Below are positions 45,154 to 54,508 of a DNA stretch of 64,000 nt, piece after piece. Source of the DNA: Pelagerythrobacter marensis (lineage in GTDB: Bacteria > Pseudomonadota > Alphaproteobacteria > Sphingomonadales > Sphingomonadaceae); assembly GCF_001028625.1 (NCBI RefSeq), contig NZ_CP011805.1, forward strand, positions 682,001-746,000, read 5' to 3'. The notes under the pieces were generated by a model, which saw nothing but the letters and a program-made list of their open reading frames with translations, made no database searches and was not told the origin of the DNA. Positions within the stretch are counted from its first letter, which is position 1. Every line of letters begins with the position of its first letter. Made by a program: the position numbers and the translations under genes.

Positions 45154-45459
45154 ATGCGAAAGCTCATCGTCTCCTGCCTTGCCGCCACCTTTGCGATAAC
45201 CGGTTTCGCCGCGCCCCCCGCCTATGCCCAGTCGCTCGACGATCAGAGCGATGCGCGGCGCGAGATGCGGGCTGGCAACCAGTTGCGCCTGGCCGACATC
45301 GAACGGCGCGTGGTCCCGACGATGCGGGATTCGGAATATATCGGGCCGGCCTACGATTCGACTGCCAAGGTCTATCGCCTGAAGTTCATTCGCGATGGCC
45401 GGGTCATTTTTGTGGATGTCGATGCGCGGACCGGCCGCGTCGTGCGTCGCAGCCGCTGA
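45154..45459 (+). CDS. PepSY-domain periplasmic protein
   Basis: A 101-residue exported protein: signal peptide 1-26 (FAITGFAAPPAYAQ) and one small PepSY-like domain (about 48-98) ending RLKFIRDGRVIFVDVDARTGRVVRRSR. PepSY proteins commonly modulate proteases or sensor kinases in the periplasm. It precedes an OmpR-type regulator and sensor kinase, an arrangement common in Alphaproteobacteria, so it is probably an accessory or a target of that system. ATG 45154 sits at the signal peptide. Confidence 0.82.
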   Translation: MRKLIVSCLAATFAITGFAAPPAYAQSLDDQSDARREMRAGNQLRLADIERRVVPTMRDSEYIGPAYDSTAKVYRLKFIRDGRVIFVDVDARTGRVVRRSR

Positions 45460-45585
45460 TGAATGCGCGGCTGTTCGGGCGGAACCTTCGGGTTCGCACC
45501 TGTGTTGACGCATTCGGCGCGAAAGCCCACTTAGCAAAGGCCTGATCCAAGGGGCGGAAGCCCGATCCAGGGGGAACGACCGGCA

Positions 45586-46263
45586 ATGCGCATACTGATA
45601 GTCGAGGATGAACCGACACTCGGCCAGCAGCTTAAATCGACGCTCGAACAGAACGGCTATGCCGTCGATCTGTCGACCGATGGTGAAGATGGCCATTTCC
45701 TCGGTTCGACCGAGGATTACGATGCCGTCATTCTCGATCTCGGCCTGCCCGAGATTGACGGGCTGACCGTGCTCGGCATGTGGCGGCGCGAAGGGCGCAC
45801 GTTCCCCGTTCTCGTCCTGACCGCGCGCGACAGCTGGTCGGACAAGGTCGCCGGGCTCGATGCCGGGGCGGACGACTATCTCGCCAAACCGTTCCAGACC
45901 GAAGAGCTGATCGCTCGCCTGCGCGCGCTGATCCGGCGCGCTTCGGGCAACACCTCGAGCGAGCTGACGGCCGGCGATGTCCGGCTCGACACGCGATCGG
46001 GCCGGGTCACGCTGAAGGGCGAACCGGTCAAGCTGACCGCGCAGGAATACAAGCTGCTGAGCTACCTCATGCACCACAAGGGCAAGGTGGTCAGCCGGAC
46101 CGAGCTGATCGAACATATCTACGATCAGGATTTCGACCGCGATTCGAACACGATCGAGGTCTTCGTTACCCGCATCCGCAAGAAACTGGGTGCGGATGTG
46201 ATCACCACCATCCGTGGCCTCGGCTATAGCCTCGACGATCCCGCCGACGCCCCCCGCGCCTGA
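45586..46263 (+). CDS. OmpR/PhoP-family response regulator
   Basis: A 225-residue regulator. Receiver domain 1-115 with acidic pocket E7, D8 and phospho-acceptor D51 (VILDLGLP), switch T in VLTARDSW and K in DYLAKPF; winged-helix DNA-binding domain about 127-222 (EYKLLSYLMHHKGKVVSRTELIEHIYDQDFDRDSNTIEVFVTRIRKKLG). The downstream kinase gene starts inside its 3' end, a 50-base overlap, so the two are coupled. Targets unknown; envelope stress or divalent-cation sensing is plausible from the PepSY neighbour. Confidence 0.94.
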   Translation: MRILIVEDEPTLGQQLKSTLEQNGYAVDLSTDGEDGHFLGSTEDYDAVILDLGLPEIDGLTVLGMWRREGRTFPVLVLTARDSWSDKVAGLDAGADDYLAKPFQTEELIARLRALIRRASGNTSSELTAGDVRLDTRSGRVTLKGEPVKLTAQEYKLLSYLMHHKGKVVSRTELIEHIYDQDFDRDSNTIEVFVTRIRKKLGADVITTIRGLGYSLDDPADAPRA

Positions 46264-47704
46264 CGATCCGGATCGCGCGCCCGCCACTGGCGAGGCCGCG
46301 CCGGACGTGGGCGGGGGCGACGGCGTTGGCCCGGACGGGGCCGCGCCGCATACGGGCAGCCTGGCGCGGCGGATGCTGCTCATCGCGGCGGGCTGGATTC
46401 TCGTGCTGCTGCTCGGCGGCGGGATTGCGCTGGAACGGACGCTGACCGGCCAGGTCGAACGCAGTTTCGACGAGCGGCTGGGCTATCTGCTCAACACGAT
46501 GATCGTGATTTCCGAAGTCGCCCCCGATGGGGAAGTCTACTTCATCCGCCCGATCGGCGAACCGCGCTTTCTCGAACCCAACAGCGGCATGTACTGGCAG
46601 ATTACGGCCGAAGGGCGCGAGGGGTTCGAATCCTACTCGCTGGAACCCTCGCAGTCGCTGTGGGACCGCACGCTGACCCCGCGCGGCGGACATCTCGACA
46701 ATGCGCCGCACTATTACGACAATCGGGAATTTCCCGAAGAGCCGCTGCGGGTGGTCGAACGCAGCGTGATCCTGCCCGACAGCGATACGACCTGGACGTT
46801 CATGGTCGCTGCGGCGCGCGAAGATCTCGATGCCCAGATCGTGCGCATCCGCTCCATCCTGATCTGGAGTTTTGCCGCGCTCGGCCTCGGCCTGTTCGGG
46901 ATGGCGGTGCTGCAAAGTTATTACGGCCTGCGCCCATTGCGGCGTATCCGGGCCGCGATCCAGCGCATTCGCACGACAGGCAGCAATCGCGTGTCCGATC
47001 CCCTGCCGCTGGAGGTGCAGCCGCTGGTGGAAGAGCTGAACATGCTGCTCGCCCATTCGGAACGGCAGGCGGAAGAGGCGCGGACCCATGCGGGCAACCT
47101 CGCCCATGCGCTCAAGACCCCGCTGACCGTGGTCAACAATGCCGCGACCGCGCAGGCGCCGGACCTTGCCGATACCGTGATCCGCGAGGCGCGGACAATG
47201 CGCCGCCACGTCGACCATCACCTGGCCCGCGCGCGCGCGGTTGGCAGGCGCTCGGTCGGCCACGCGCGCACGCCCGCCTGCGACAGTGCAGAGGCGGTGC
47301 GCCGCGCGGTGGAGCGCCTCTATCCCGACGTGCGCTTCGATATCGACGGCAACCGCCAGGCGCGCGTCGCGATCGAGCGGCAGGATCTCGACGAGATCCT
47401 CGGCAACCTGATCGAGAACGCGGCGAAATACGGTGGCGGCAGTGTCTTCGTCACGATCGACGCGGAGCCTGATGCGGAACGCTGCGTGATCTGGATCGAG
47501 GACGACGGTGCCGGCATCCCCCCGGCGGAGCGCACGCGCATCTTCGATCGCGGCGCGCGGCTGGATACGGACAAGCCGGGCACCGGCCTCGGCCTCGCCA
47601 TCGTGCGCGATGTCGCGGAGATATATGGCGGCGCGGTCGAACTGGGCGAGAGCGAGGACCTGGGCGGCCTGATGGTCAAACTGATCCTGCCCCGCGCCGG
47701 TTGA
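46214..47704 (+). CDS. Sensor histidine kinase, PhoQ/FeuQ-like
   Basis: A 496-residue membrane kinase. TM1 about 53-73, periplasmic sensor about 75-210, TM2 about 213-235, HAMP linker, then HisKA with H298 (NLAHALKTPLTVVNN). The ATPase domain has N box DEILGNLIENAAKYG, G1 IEDDGAGIP and G2 GTGLGLAIV, so it looks catalytically competent. Start GTG 46214 overlaps the regulator gene; the first 45 residues are Pro/Asp-rich, so a later start near TM1 is possible. Cognate to the upstream response regulator. Confidence 0.92.
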   Translation: MASAIASTIPPTPPAPDDPDRAPATGEAAPDVGGGDGVGPDGAAPHTGSLARRMLLIAAGWILVLLLGGGIALERTLTGQVERSFDERLGYLLNTMIVISEVAPDGEVYFIRPIGEPRFLEPNSGMYWQITAEGREGFESYSLEPSQSLWDRTLTPRGGHLDNAPHYYDNREFPEEPLRVVERSVILPDSDTTWTFMVAAAREDLDAQIVRIRSILIWSFAALGLGLFGMAVLQSYYGLRPLRRIRAAIQRIRTTGSNRVSDPLPLEVQPLVEELNMLLAHSERQAEEARTHAGNLAHALKTPLTVVNNAATAQAPDLADTVIREARTMRRHVDHHLARARAVGRRSVGHARTPACDSAEAVRRAVERLYPDVRFDIDGNRQARVAIERQDLDEILGNLIENAAKYGGGSVFVTIDAEPDAERCVIWIEDDGAGIPPAERTRIFDRGARLDTDKPGTGLGLAIVRDVAEIYGGAVELGESEDLGGLMVKLILPRAG

Positions 47705-47738
47705 CCGTCCAGTCGATCGGCGCAGGAGATCGCAACCG

Positions 47739-48062
47739 TCAGCGACCGCGCGCGCGCTCGTGGTGGCGAATGACTTCGTCGATGATGAAGCGCAGGAACT
47801 TCTCCGAGAACTCGGGATCGAGCTGCGCGTCTTCCGCCAGGGCGCGGAGGCGAGCGATCTGCTCGGTCTCTCGCGCCGGGTCCGCCGGGGGCAGGGCGTT
47901 GATCGCCTTGTATTCTCCAACGGCCTGAGTGATGCGGAAGCGTTCCGCCAGAATGTGGATCAGGGCGGCATCGATATTGTCGATGCTGCGGCGGAAGGCG
48001 GCGAGCTGCGCGTTGTCTGCGGCGGTGGCGTCGTTCGCTTCGTGGAGTGCGGAATCGGGCAT
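47739..48062 (-). CDS. Chorismate mutase, AroQ class
   Basis: A 107-residue monofunctional chorismate mutase that converts chorismate to prephenate. All-helical AroQ fold: LAAFRRSIDNIDAALIHILAERFRITQAVGEYKA, with the conserved Arg/Asp/Lys of the active site, ending LRFIIDEVIRHHERARGR. ATG 48062 gives a normal length; the much longer open frame upstream runs over the divergent prenyl synthase gene. Divergent from the prenyl synthase. Confidence 0.9.
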   Translation of the reverse strand: MPDSALHEANDATAADNAQLAAFRRSIDNIDAALIHILAERFRITQAVGEYKAINALPPADPARETEQIARLRALAEDAQLDPEFSEKFLRFIIDEVIRHHERARGR

Positions 48063-48140
48063 CGAAAGCGGGCTTATCACGCGCTTGCGAACAATTCCAA
48101 GCTTGCCAAGCATGGCCCGGGGAAGCAATGCGGGCGCGAC

Positions 48141-49163
48141 ATGACAGCCGACGTCGTTCCCCTTCGCCGCACCCCCGCCGACCCGCGTCCCACGCTGGAG
48201 CCGATGCTTGCGCTCACCGCGAACGGGATGAATTCGGTCAACGCCGTGATTCTCGAACGGATGCAGAGCGAAATTCCGCTGATTCCGCGCCTTGCGGGCC
48301 ATCTGATTTCGGGCGGGGGCAAGCGTCTGCGCCCGATGCTGACGCTCGCCGGGGCGGAACTGGTCGGTTATCAGGGAACGCGCCACTATCGCCTGGCCGC
48401 CGCGGTGGAGTTCATTCACACCGCGACCCTGCTGCACGACGACGTGGTCGACGGCAGCGAGCTGCGGCGTGGCAAGGCGGCGGCCAATATCATTTTCGGC
48501 AACCCGGCCACCGTGCTGGTCGGCGATTTCCTGTTCAGCCGCGCCTTCGAACTGATGACCGAGGATGGCAGCCTGAAAGTGTTGAAGATCCTTTCGGGCG
48601 CCAGCGCCGTGATTGCCGAAGGCGAAGTCTCGCAGCTGACGGCGCAGCGCCAGATCGAAACGAGCGAGGAACGCTATCTCCAGATCATCGGCGCGAAGAC
48701 CGCCGCGCTGTTCGCCGCCGCCAGCCGCATCAGCGCGGTCGTGGCCGAATGCGGGGAGCGGGAGGAACAGGCGCTGGACGATTACGGCCGCAACCTGGGC
48801 GTCGCCTTCCAGCTGGTCGACGACGCGATCGATTACGATTCCGATGCCGCTGAAATGGGCAAGGACCGCGGCGACGATTTCCGGGAAGGCAAAATGACCC
48901 TGCCGGTGATCTTCGCCTATGCCCGCGGCACGGCGGAAGAACGCAAGTTCTGGCAGGCAGCGATTGCCGGCCATCGCAGTTCGGATGCCGATCTGGAACA
49001 GGCAGTCGATCTGATCGACAAGTACGACGCGGTCGAGGCGACTCGCGAGCGGGCCCGTCACTTTGCCGCGCGTGCGGTCGATGCGATTTCGATCTTCCCC
49101 GATGGGAAGGCGCGCGCCGCCATGGCCGAAGCCGCGCATTTTGCGGTCGCGCGCGGGTATTGA
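48141..49163 (+). CDS. Long-chain polyprenyl diphosphate synthase (octaprenyl/decaprenyl type)
   Basis: A 340-residue trans-prenyltransferase that makes the side chain of ubiquinone. First aspartate-rich motif at D100, D101 and D104 (LLHDDVVDGSELRRG), second motif in FQLVDDAIDYD. The small residue before the first motif (TLLHDD) suits long-chain products; sphingomonads use Q-10, so decaprenyl is the likely product. ATG 48141 chosen as the family start; the frame is open farther upstream through the chorismate mutase gene. Confidence 0.9.
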   Translation: MTADVVPLRRTPADPRPTLEPMLALTANGMNSVNAVILERMQSEIPLIPRLAGHLISGGGKRLRPMLTLAGAELVGYQGTRHYRLAAAVEFIHTATLLHDDVVDGSELRRGKAAANIIFGNPATVLVGDFLFSRAFELMTEDGSLKVLKILSGASAVIAEGEVSQLTAQRQIETSEERYLQIIGAKTAALFAAASRISAVVAECGEREEQALDDYGRNLGVAFQLVDDAIDYDSDAAEMGKDRGDDFREGKMTLPVIFAYARGTAEERKFWQAAIAGHRSSDADLEQAVDLIDKYDAVEATRERARHFAARAVDAISIFPDGKARAAMAEAAHFAVARGY

Positions 49164-49266
49164 TCCCTTCTTTCGATCTCGCCCTTGCACGAGCGGGCGA
49201 AGGATGAGGGATCGCAGGCCCTGACGCCGCATCGACGGCCTTTGGCAAACCCGGTTCAAGGGGACC

Positions 49267-51723
49267 ATGCAAGACCTTCCCATCCACGCCGTCATGCCCG
49301 ACCTGCTGGCCGCGCTGCGCGGCCCCGGCGCGGCCGTGCTGGTTGCGCCGCCGGGCGCAGGCAAGACGACTGCAGTCGCTCCGGCCCTGCTGGGCGAGGA
49401 ATGGTGCACCGGGCAGGTCATTCTGCTCAGCCCCCGCCGGGTCGCCGCGCGGGCGGCGGCGGAGCGAATGGCTGCGCTTCTGGGTGAAAGGGCAGGGGAA
49501 ACCGTCGGTTACCTGACTCGTCTCGACAGCCGCACGTCCGCGAAAACGCGGGTACTGGTGATGACCGAGGCGATTTTCGTGAACCGGATCGTCGATGACC
49601 CGGACCTCGCAGGTGTGTCCGCGATCCTGTTCGATGAAGCGCACGAGCGGCATCTGGACAGTGACCTCGGCCTTGCGCTGGCGCTCGAAAGCAGAGGCGT
49701 CTTGCGCGAAGACCTGCGGATCTGCGTGATGTCGGCCACGATCGACGGCGCGCGCTTTGCCGGGCTGCTGGGCAAAGACATACCCGTAGTGGAAAGTGAG
49801 GGGCGCGCGTTTCCTCTGGAAATCAGATGGTTGGGGTCGTCTCCTGACATGCGGATAGAAGATGCGACGGCCGCCGCCGTCATGACGGCGTGGCGCGACA
49901 CCGCAAAGCCGGGCGAGGGCGAGGCAGGCGGCGACCTGCTGGCCTTCCTCCCCGGTGTGGGGGAAATCGCGCGCGTGCAGGAGCGGCTTGCGGCACGCCT
50001 GCCCGATGTCCCGATTCTTCCGCTGCATGGCCAGGTCGATCCGGCCGCTCAGCGCACTGCGATCCGCCGCGATCCGCAGGGGCGCCGCCGGATCGTGCTG
50101 GCGACAGCGATTGCGGAAACCTCGCTGACGCTCGACGGCGTTTCGGTGGTCGTCGACAGTGGGCTCGCGCGCCATGCGGAATTCGACAAGGCGGCCGGGA
50201 CGACGCATCTTGTCACGCGCCGCGCCAGCCAGGCGTCCGCCGGCCAGCGCGCCGGGCGCGCGGCGCGGCAGGGGCCGGGCGTCGCTTACCGTTTGTGGGA
50301 AGAGGCCGCCCATGCCGGCCGCCCGCAGTTCGACGTGCCCGAGATCGCAAGCGCAGATCTTGCGCCGCTGGTGCTCTCGCTGGCGCGGTGGGGCACTGCC
50401 GATCCGGCCTCGCTCGCGTGGATCGACCCACCGCCGGCGGCCGCCATCGCCTCCGCGCGCGAGCGGCTCGTTCGGCTCGATGCACTGGACGGCGAGGGGC
50501 GGATTACCGGGCGGGGGCAGGCGCTCGCCGCGCTTTCGCTTGGCCCGGCCCATGCGGCGATGGTCCTCTTCGGTGCGGAGCATGGCGCGGCGGACGAAGC
50601 CGCGCGGATCGCCATGCTGCTGCAGGAACGCCGCCTGGGCGGTCGGGGGGAAGATCTGGCGTCACGGCTTCATCGCTGGGCGGGTGACCGCGCGCCGCGT
50701 GCGGAGGCGAGCCGCAAGCTGGCATCGCGCTGGGCCGTGCAGGCTGGCAAGCTGGTGAAGGCGCGGGTCTCAGCCGACCGTGTACCACCCGGTATTCTCC
50801 TCGCAGCCGGAATGCCGGACAATATTGCCCGAAAGCGCGATCCTTCGGGCGAGCACTGGCTTTCGGCGGGCGGGCGCGGGTTCGTGCTCGATCCTGCCAG
50901 TCCGCTGGCGCGCAGCGAATGGATCGCCATCGGCGATGCCCAGGGCCAGGCGAAAGGCGCGCGGATCACTGCCGCCCTGCCGCTGGAGGAAAGCGACATC
51001 GAGCGCTGGCTGCCCGAACGGATTGCGCGCCGCCAGGTGCTCCGCTGGAACGAGGGGGAACAGCGGGTCGAGGCGCGGCAGGAGCGGCGGCTTGACGCCA
51101 TCGTCCTCGCAAGCGGCCCGGACCCTGCGCCCGATGGCGATGCGGCTGTGGATATGCTTGTGGAAAAGGCGGTGGAACGGCTGGGGACATGGCTTCCCGC
51201 CGATCTGCTCGCCCGCGCGCGCTTTGCCGGGGTGGCGGCGCTTCTGCCTGAAGCGCTGGCGGCAAACGCCGATCTCTGGCTGCGTCCGCTGCTGGCCGGG
51301 AGGCGCGATCTTGCGGTTCCTCGCGGGCAGATGGTGGAGGCGCTGCTGGGCCAGCTCGACTGGGATAGCCGCCAGGCGCTGGACCGCGCGGCACCGCGAG
51401 AATTCGTGTCGCCTGCGGGCACCCGCCACGCGGTCGATTACACCGGCGACGATGCCCCCAGCGTGGAAGTGCGGGTCCAGGCCCTGTTCGGGCTGGAACG
51501 GCATCCGATGATCGGCGACACGCCCCTGCTGCTCAAGCTGACCAGCCCCGCAGGCCGGCCGATCCAAGCGACCCGCGACCTGCCCGGCTTCTGGCGCGGA
51601 TCGTGGGCCGACGTGAAGAAGGACATGAAGGGCCGCTACCCCAAGCATCGCTGGCCCGAGGAGCCCTGGGCCGAAAAGCCGAGCCTGAAGACGAGGAACG
51701 CCTTTTCACGCGGCGATTCGTGA
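49267..51723 (+). CDS. hrpB: ATP-dependent RNA helicase HrpB
   Basis: An 818-residue DEAH-box helicase. Walker A VAPPGAGKTTAVAPAL, DEAH box FDEAHERHLDSDLGLAL, motif III VMSATIDG, motif VI QRAGRAARQGPGVAYRLW. The C-terminal HrpB domain ends RYPKHRWPEEPWAEKPS, a family hallmark. HrpB is a large accessory helicase of unclear cellular role. Preceded by CAAGGGGACC at the ATG. Followed 16 bases later by the complex I accessory gene. Confidence 0.94.
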   Translation: MQDLPIHAVMPDLLAALRGPGAAVLVAPPGAGKTTAVAPALLGEEWCTGQVILLSPRRVAARAAAERMAALLGERAGETVGYLTRLDSRTSAKTRVLVMTEAIFVNRIVDDPDLAGVSAILFDEAHERHLDSDLGLALALESRGVLREDLRICVMSATIDGARFAGLLGKDIPVVESEGRAFPLEIRWLGSSPDMRIEDATAAAVMTAWRDTAKPGEGEAGGDLLAFLPGVGEIARVQERLAARLPDVPILPLHGQVDPAAQRTAIRRDPQGRRRIVLATAIAETSLTLDGVSVVVDSGLARHAEFDKAAGTTHLVTRRASQASAGQRAGRAARQGPGVAYRLWEEAAHAGRPQFDVPEIASADLAPLVLSLARWGTADPASLAWIDPPPAAAIASARERLVRLDALDGEGRITGRGQALAALSLGPAHAAMVLFGAEHGAADEAARIAMLLQERRLGGRGEDLASRLHRWAGDRAPRAEASRKLASRWAVQAGKLVKARVSADRVPPGILLAAGMPDNIARKRDPSGEHWLSAGGRGFVLDPASPLARSEWIAIGDAQGQAKGARITAALPLEESDIERWLPERIARRQVLRWNEGEQRVEARQERRLDAIVLASGPDPAPDGDAAVDMLVEKAVERLGTWLPADLLARARFAGVAALLPEALAANADLWLRPLLAGRRDLAVPRGQMVEALLGQLDWDSRQALDRAAPREFVSPAGTRHAVDYTGDDAPSVEVRVQALFGLERHPMIGDTPLLLKLTSPAGRPIQATRDLPGFWRGSWADVKKDMKGRYPKHRWPEEPWAEKPSLKTRNAFSRGDS

Positions 51724-51739
51724 ATTAGAGGACCTTCCC

Positions 51740-52018
51740 ATGGCAGCCCGTATCTATCAGCGACCCAAGAACGCGATGCAGTCCGGCAAGGCACGGACCG
51801 ATGAATGGGTGCTCGATTTCGAGCAGACCGAAGCGCGCCGTGCGGACCCCCTGATGGGGTGGACCGGCAGCGGCGATACGCAGGCGCAGGTCCAGTTGAC
51901 GTTCCCCGACAAGGCGGCGGCGCAGGCCTATGCGGCGAAGCATGGCATTCCGGCGCGGGTCCATGCCACCCCGCCGCGCCATCTCAAGCTCCAGGCCTAC
52001 GCCGACAATTTCCGCTGA
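51740..52018 (+). CDS. NADH dehydrogenase accessory subunit, NDUFS4-like (ETC complex I)
   Basis: A 92-residue protein of the ETC complex I subunit family, the bacterial counterpart of the 18-kDa mitochondrial subunit NDUFS4, present in Alphaproteobacteria. Conserved elements: ARIYQRPKNAMQSGKARTDEWVLDFE, DPLMGWTGSGDTQAQVQLTFPDKAAAQAYAAKHGI and the ending LKLQAYADNFR. It binds the peripheral arm of complex I on the cytoplasmic side. It lies away from the nuo genes, as usual, between hrpB and the SRP RNA. Confidence 0.93.
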   Translation: MAARIYQRPKNAMQSGKARTDEWVLDFEQTEARRADPLMGWTGSGDTQAQVQLTFPDKAAAQAYAAKHGIPARVHATPPRHLKLQAYADNFR

Positions 52019-52088
52019 CGCGGCCGTTACCGCCGGGCGTAATCTCGACGGTTGAAATCCGCGTCGACCACGGCCATATGCCCGCCCG

Positions 52089-52174
52089 GGAGTCGGGTGG
52101 ACGTTTGCGTTCGCTCACCGGGTCAGGTCCGGAAGGAAGCAGCCCAGGTGAATTGCGGCGGGTCGCCCGGCTCC
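52089..52174 (+). ncRNA. ffs: Signal recognition particle RNA (4.5S type)
   Basis: The universally conserved tip GGTCAGGTCCGGAAGGAAGC (52121-52140) followed by AGCC is the Ffh-binding loop. The ends pair over a long stem: GGAGTCGGGTGG at the 5' side with GGGTCGCCCGGCTCC at the 3' side, with G-U pairs. A TTTT run follows at 52175. About 86 bases, the short bacterial form without an Alu domain. Confidence 0.93.
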
Positions 52175-52226
52175 TTTTCTCCACACCAGCATGACAACGC
52201 CCCGGCAACCGCCTACCTAGGCGGGC

Positions 52227-54050
52227 ATGGGTGATTCACCGACAGACGCGGGAAAAAGCGCGGACGACCTCCCCTGGGATACGGGGGAAGACGGGGCTGC
52301 GACGCCGAGTGCGGCAGAGCTTGAGGCCGAAGGTCAGGCGGCGATGTTCGGCGGTGCGCCAGCCGATCCGCCCGCCGATTCTCCCCCTGCACAGCCGCCG
52401 GAGCCTGCCGCCGCGAAAGAAACGCCGCCCGCGGCGAATCAGCCCTATCGCGTGCTGGCGCGCAAGTATCGTCCGCAGACCTTTTCCCAACTGATCGGCC
52501 AGGAGCCGATGGTGCGCACGCTCGCCAACGCGATCGAGCGCGACCGGCTGGCCCATGCCTTCCTGATGACCGGGGTGCGCGGGGTCGGCAAGACGTCGAC
52601 TGCGCGGCTGGTGGCCAAGGCGCTCAACTGCATCGGTCCCGACGGGCAGGGCGGGCCGACGATCGACCCGTGCGGCGTGTGCGAGCCGTGCCGCGCGATT
52701 GCGGAGGGACGCCATATCGACGTGATCGAGATGGACGCCGCCAGCCACACCGGCGTGGACGACGTGCGCGAGATTATCGAGGCGGTCCGCTATGCCGCGG
52801 TCAGCGCGCGTTACAAGATCTATATCATCGACGAAGTTCACATGTTGTCTCGCAATGCTTTCAATGCCTTGCTGAAGACACTTGAGGAACCGCCCGCGCA
52901 TGTGAAGTTCCTCTTCGCGACGACCGAGGTGGACAAGCTGCCGGTCACCGTCCTCAGCCGCACGCAGCGGTTCGACTTGCGCCGCATCCCCGCCGAACTG
53001 TTGCAGACGCATTTCGCATGGGTCTGCGAGCAGGAAGGCGTCGCCGCCGATGCGGAAGCGCTGCACATGATCGCCGCCGCGGCCGAAGGCTCGGTGCGCG
53101 ACGGGCTCTCGATCCTCGATCAGGCGATCGCCCACGCGGACCTGGGCGAGGACGGCCACGTCACGGCGGAGCGGGTGCGCGACATGCTGGGCCTTGCCGA
53201 CAAGAGCGCGCAGCGCCGCCTGCTGGGCACGATCCTGGAAGGCGACGCGAAGGCCCTGCTGGCCGGGGTCGCCGACCAGTATGCCCTGGGTGTCGAGCCG
53301 CTGGCGCTGATGCGCGGGCTGATGGACCTTGTCCACCGGATCACCGTCGCCCAGATCGGCCAGGCCGAACCCGACGCGCCGAGCGCGGAAGAACGGGCCG
53401 CGCTGGCCGATTGGGCAACGCGGCTTTCCGCCGGCCAGCTTCACCGGCTGTGGCAGCTTCTGCTCAAAGGGTACGACGAAGTGCGCCAGGCGCCCGATCC
53501 GCTGGTTTCGGCGCAGATGGCGCTCCTGCGCGTGCTCCACGCCGCCGATCTGCCCGACCCGGGCAAGCTGGCGAAGAAACTGGATGATATGGTCGCGAAC
53601 GGCGTCGCCGCGCCGGCCGCTACGGGCGGGGAGGGGGCAGCAGGAAGCGCCCCCGCCGCGACGGCGGCGATCGAGTGGCCAGCGCTGGTCGAGCGGGTCG
53701 ATGCCGCCGGCGCGCTGCGTGTGGCGCAGACGATGCGCGACTGGGTCCGTCCGATCGAACTGGTGCAGGGCCGGCTGGTCTATGCCCTCGCGCCCGGCTT
53801 CGTCGGCGATCCCGCAGCCGAATTTCGCGACATGCTGTACAAGCTCACTGGCGAGCGGTGGGACGTTGAACAGCGCGAATCCGGCGGCGATCCGAGCTTG
53901 CGCGAGCGCGAGGAAGCGGCGAAAGCGGAAGCGCAGGCGAAGATGCGCGCCCACCCGCTGGTGGAAGCCGCATTCGAAGCTTTTCCCGAGGCCGAACTGG
54001 TCGAGGATGCCGAAATCCAGCCCGCCGGCCGCCAGGCATGGGGCCGCTGA
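52227..54050 (+). CDS. dnaX: DNA polymerase III subunit gamma/tau
   Basis: A 607-residue clamp-loader ATPase. A disordered Pro/Ala-rich N-terminus (1-70) precedes the conserved PYRVLARKYRPQTFSQLIGQEPMVRTL. Walker A GVRGVGKTSTARL, zinc-binding cysteines in LNC and CGVCEPCRA, Walker B YIIDEVHMLSRNAFNALLKTLEEPP, and the SRC motif in VLSRTQRFDLRR. The C-terminal region (about 470-607) ends in an acidic, helical tau domain. ATG 52227 lies just after the SRP RNA and the frame matches the family from residue 70. ebfC follows after 28 bases. Confidence 0.95.
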   Translation: MGDSPTDAGKSADDLPWDTGEDGAATPSAAELEAEGQAAMFGGAPADPPADSPPAQPPEPAAAKETPPAANQPYRVLARKYRPQTFSQLIGQEPMVRTLANAIERDRLAHAFLMTGVRGVGKTSTARLVAKALNCIGPDGQGGPTIDPCGVCEPCRAIAEGRHIDVIEMDAASHTGVDDVREIIEAVRYAAVSARYKIYIIDEVHMLSRNAFNALLKTLEEPPAHVKFLFATTEVDKLPVTVLSRTQRFDLRRIPAELLQTHFAWVCEQEGVAADAEALHMIAAAAEGSVRDGLSILDQAIAHADLGEDGHVTAERVRDMLGLADKSAQRRLLGTILEGDAKALLAGVADQYALGVEPLALMRGLMDLVHRITVAQIGQAEPDAPSAEERAALADWATRLSAGQLHRLWQLLLKGYDEVRQAPDPLVSAQMALLRVLHAADLPDPGKLAKKLDDMVANGVAAPAATGGEGAAGSAPAATAAIEWPALVERVDAAGALRVAQTMRDWVRPIELVQGRLVYALAPGFVGDPAAEFRDMLYKLTGERWDVEQRESGGDPSLREREEAAKAEAQAKMRAHPLVEAAFEAFPEAELVEDAEIQPAGRQAWGR

Positions 54051-54078
54051 GGCACGAAGAACAACGAGGACGCAAGCG

Positions 54079-54420
54079 ATGCAATCGATGGAAGAGATGA
54101 TCCAGGCCGCGCAGAAGGCGGCCGAGCAGATTCAGAACCAGATGGGCGAAATGCAGGCCAAGCTCGACGCGATCGAGGTCGAAGGCGTGGCGGGCGGCGG
54201 TCTGGTAAAGGTCCGCGCCAGCGCCAAGGGCCGCATCCTGCGCGTCGAGATCGACGAAAGCCTGATGAAGCCCGAAGAAAAGCAGATGGTCGAAGACCTT
54301 GTCACCGCCGCCTTCAACGACGCGCGCGACAAGGCGGACCGGATTTCCGAAGAGGAAATGAAGAAGATGCAGGGCGGTATGGGTCTGCCCCCCGGCTTCA
54401 ACCTGCCGGGCATGGGGTGA
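54079..54420 (+). CDS. YbaB/EbfC family nucleoid-associated protein
   Basis: A 113-residue dimeric DNA-binding protein, found beside dnaX in most bacteria. Long helix SMEEMIQAAQKAAEQIQNQMGEMQAKLDAIEVEG, then the beta region GGGLVKVRASAKGRILRVEIDESLM, and a Gly/Met/Pro-rich tail (MQGGMGLPPGFNLPGMG). Usually followed by recR, which is not present here. Start MQSMEEM chosen; the in-frame ATG at the fourth codon is possible. Confidence 0.95.
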   Translation: MQSMEEMIQAAQKAAEQIQNQMGEMQAKLDAIEVEGVAGGGLVKVRASAKGRILRVEIDESLMKPEEKQMVEDLVTAAFNDARDKADRISEEEMKKMQGGMGLPPGFNLPGMG

Positions 54421-54508
54421 ACCCAGCGCGGCTATGGCTCCATAGCCATAGCGCCAGCCCATCAGATCATGCTACCGGTGGCGAAAGACAACCAATCGGA
54501 GAGGCAGC

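Noticed and set aside
54430..54447. Palindrome GGCTATGGCTCCATAGCC after ebfC as a terminator
   Set aside because: The loop is only two bases and no T-run follows; it may be a protein-binding site, but nothing supports a call.
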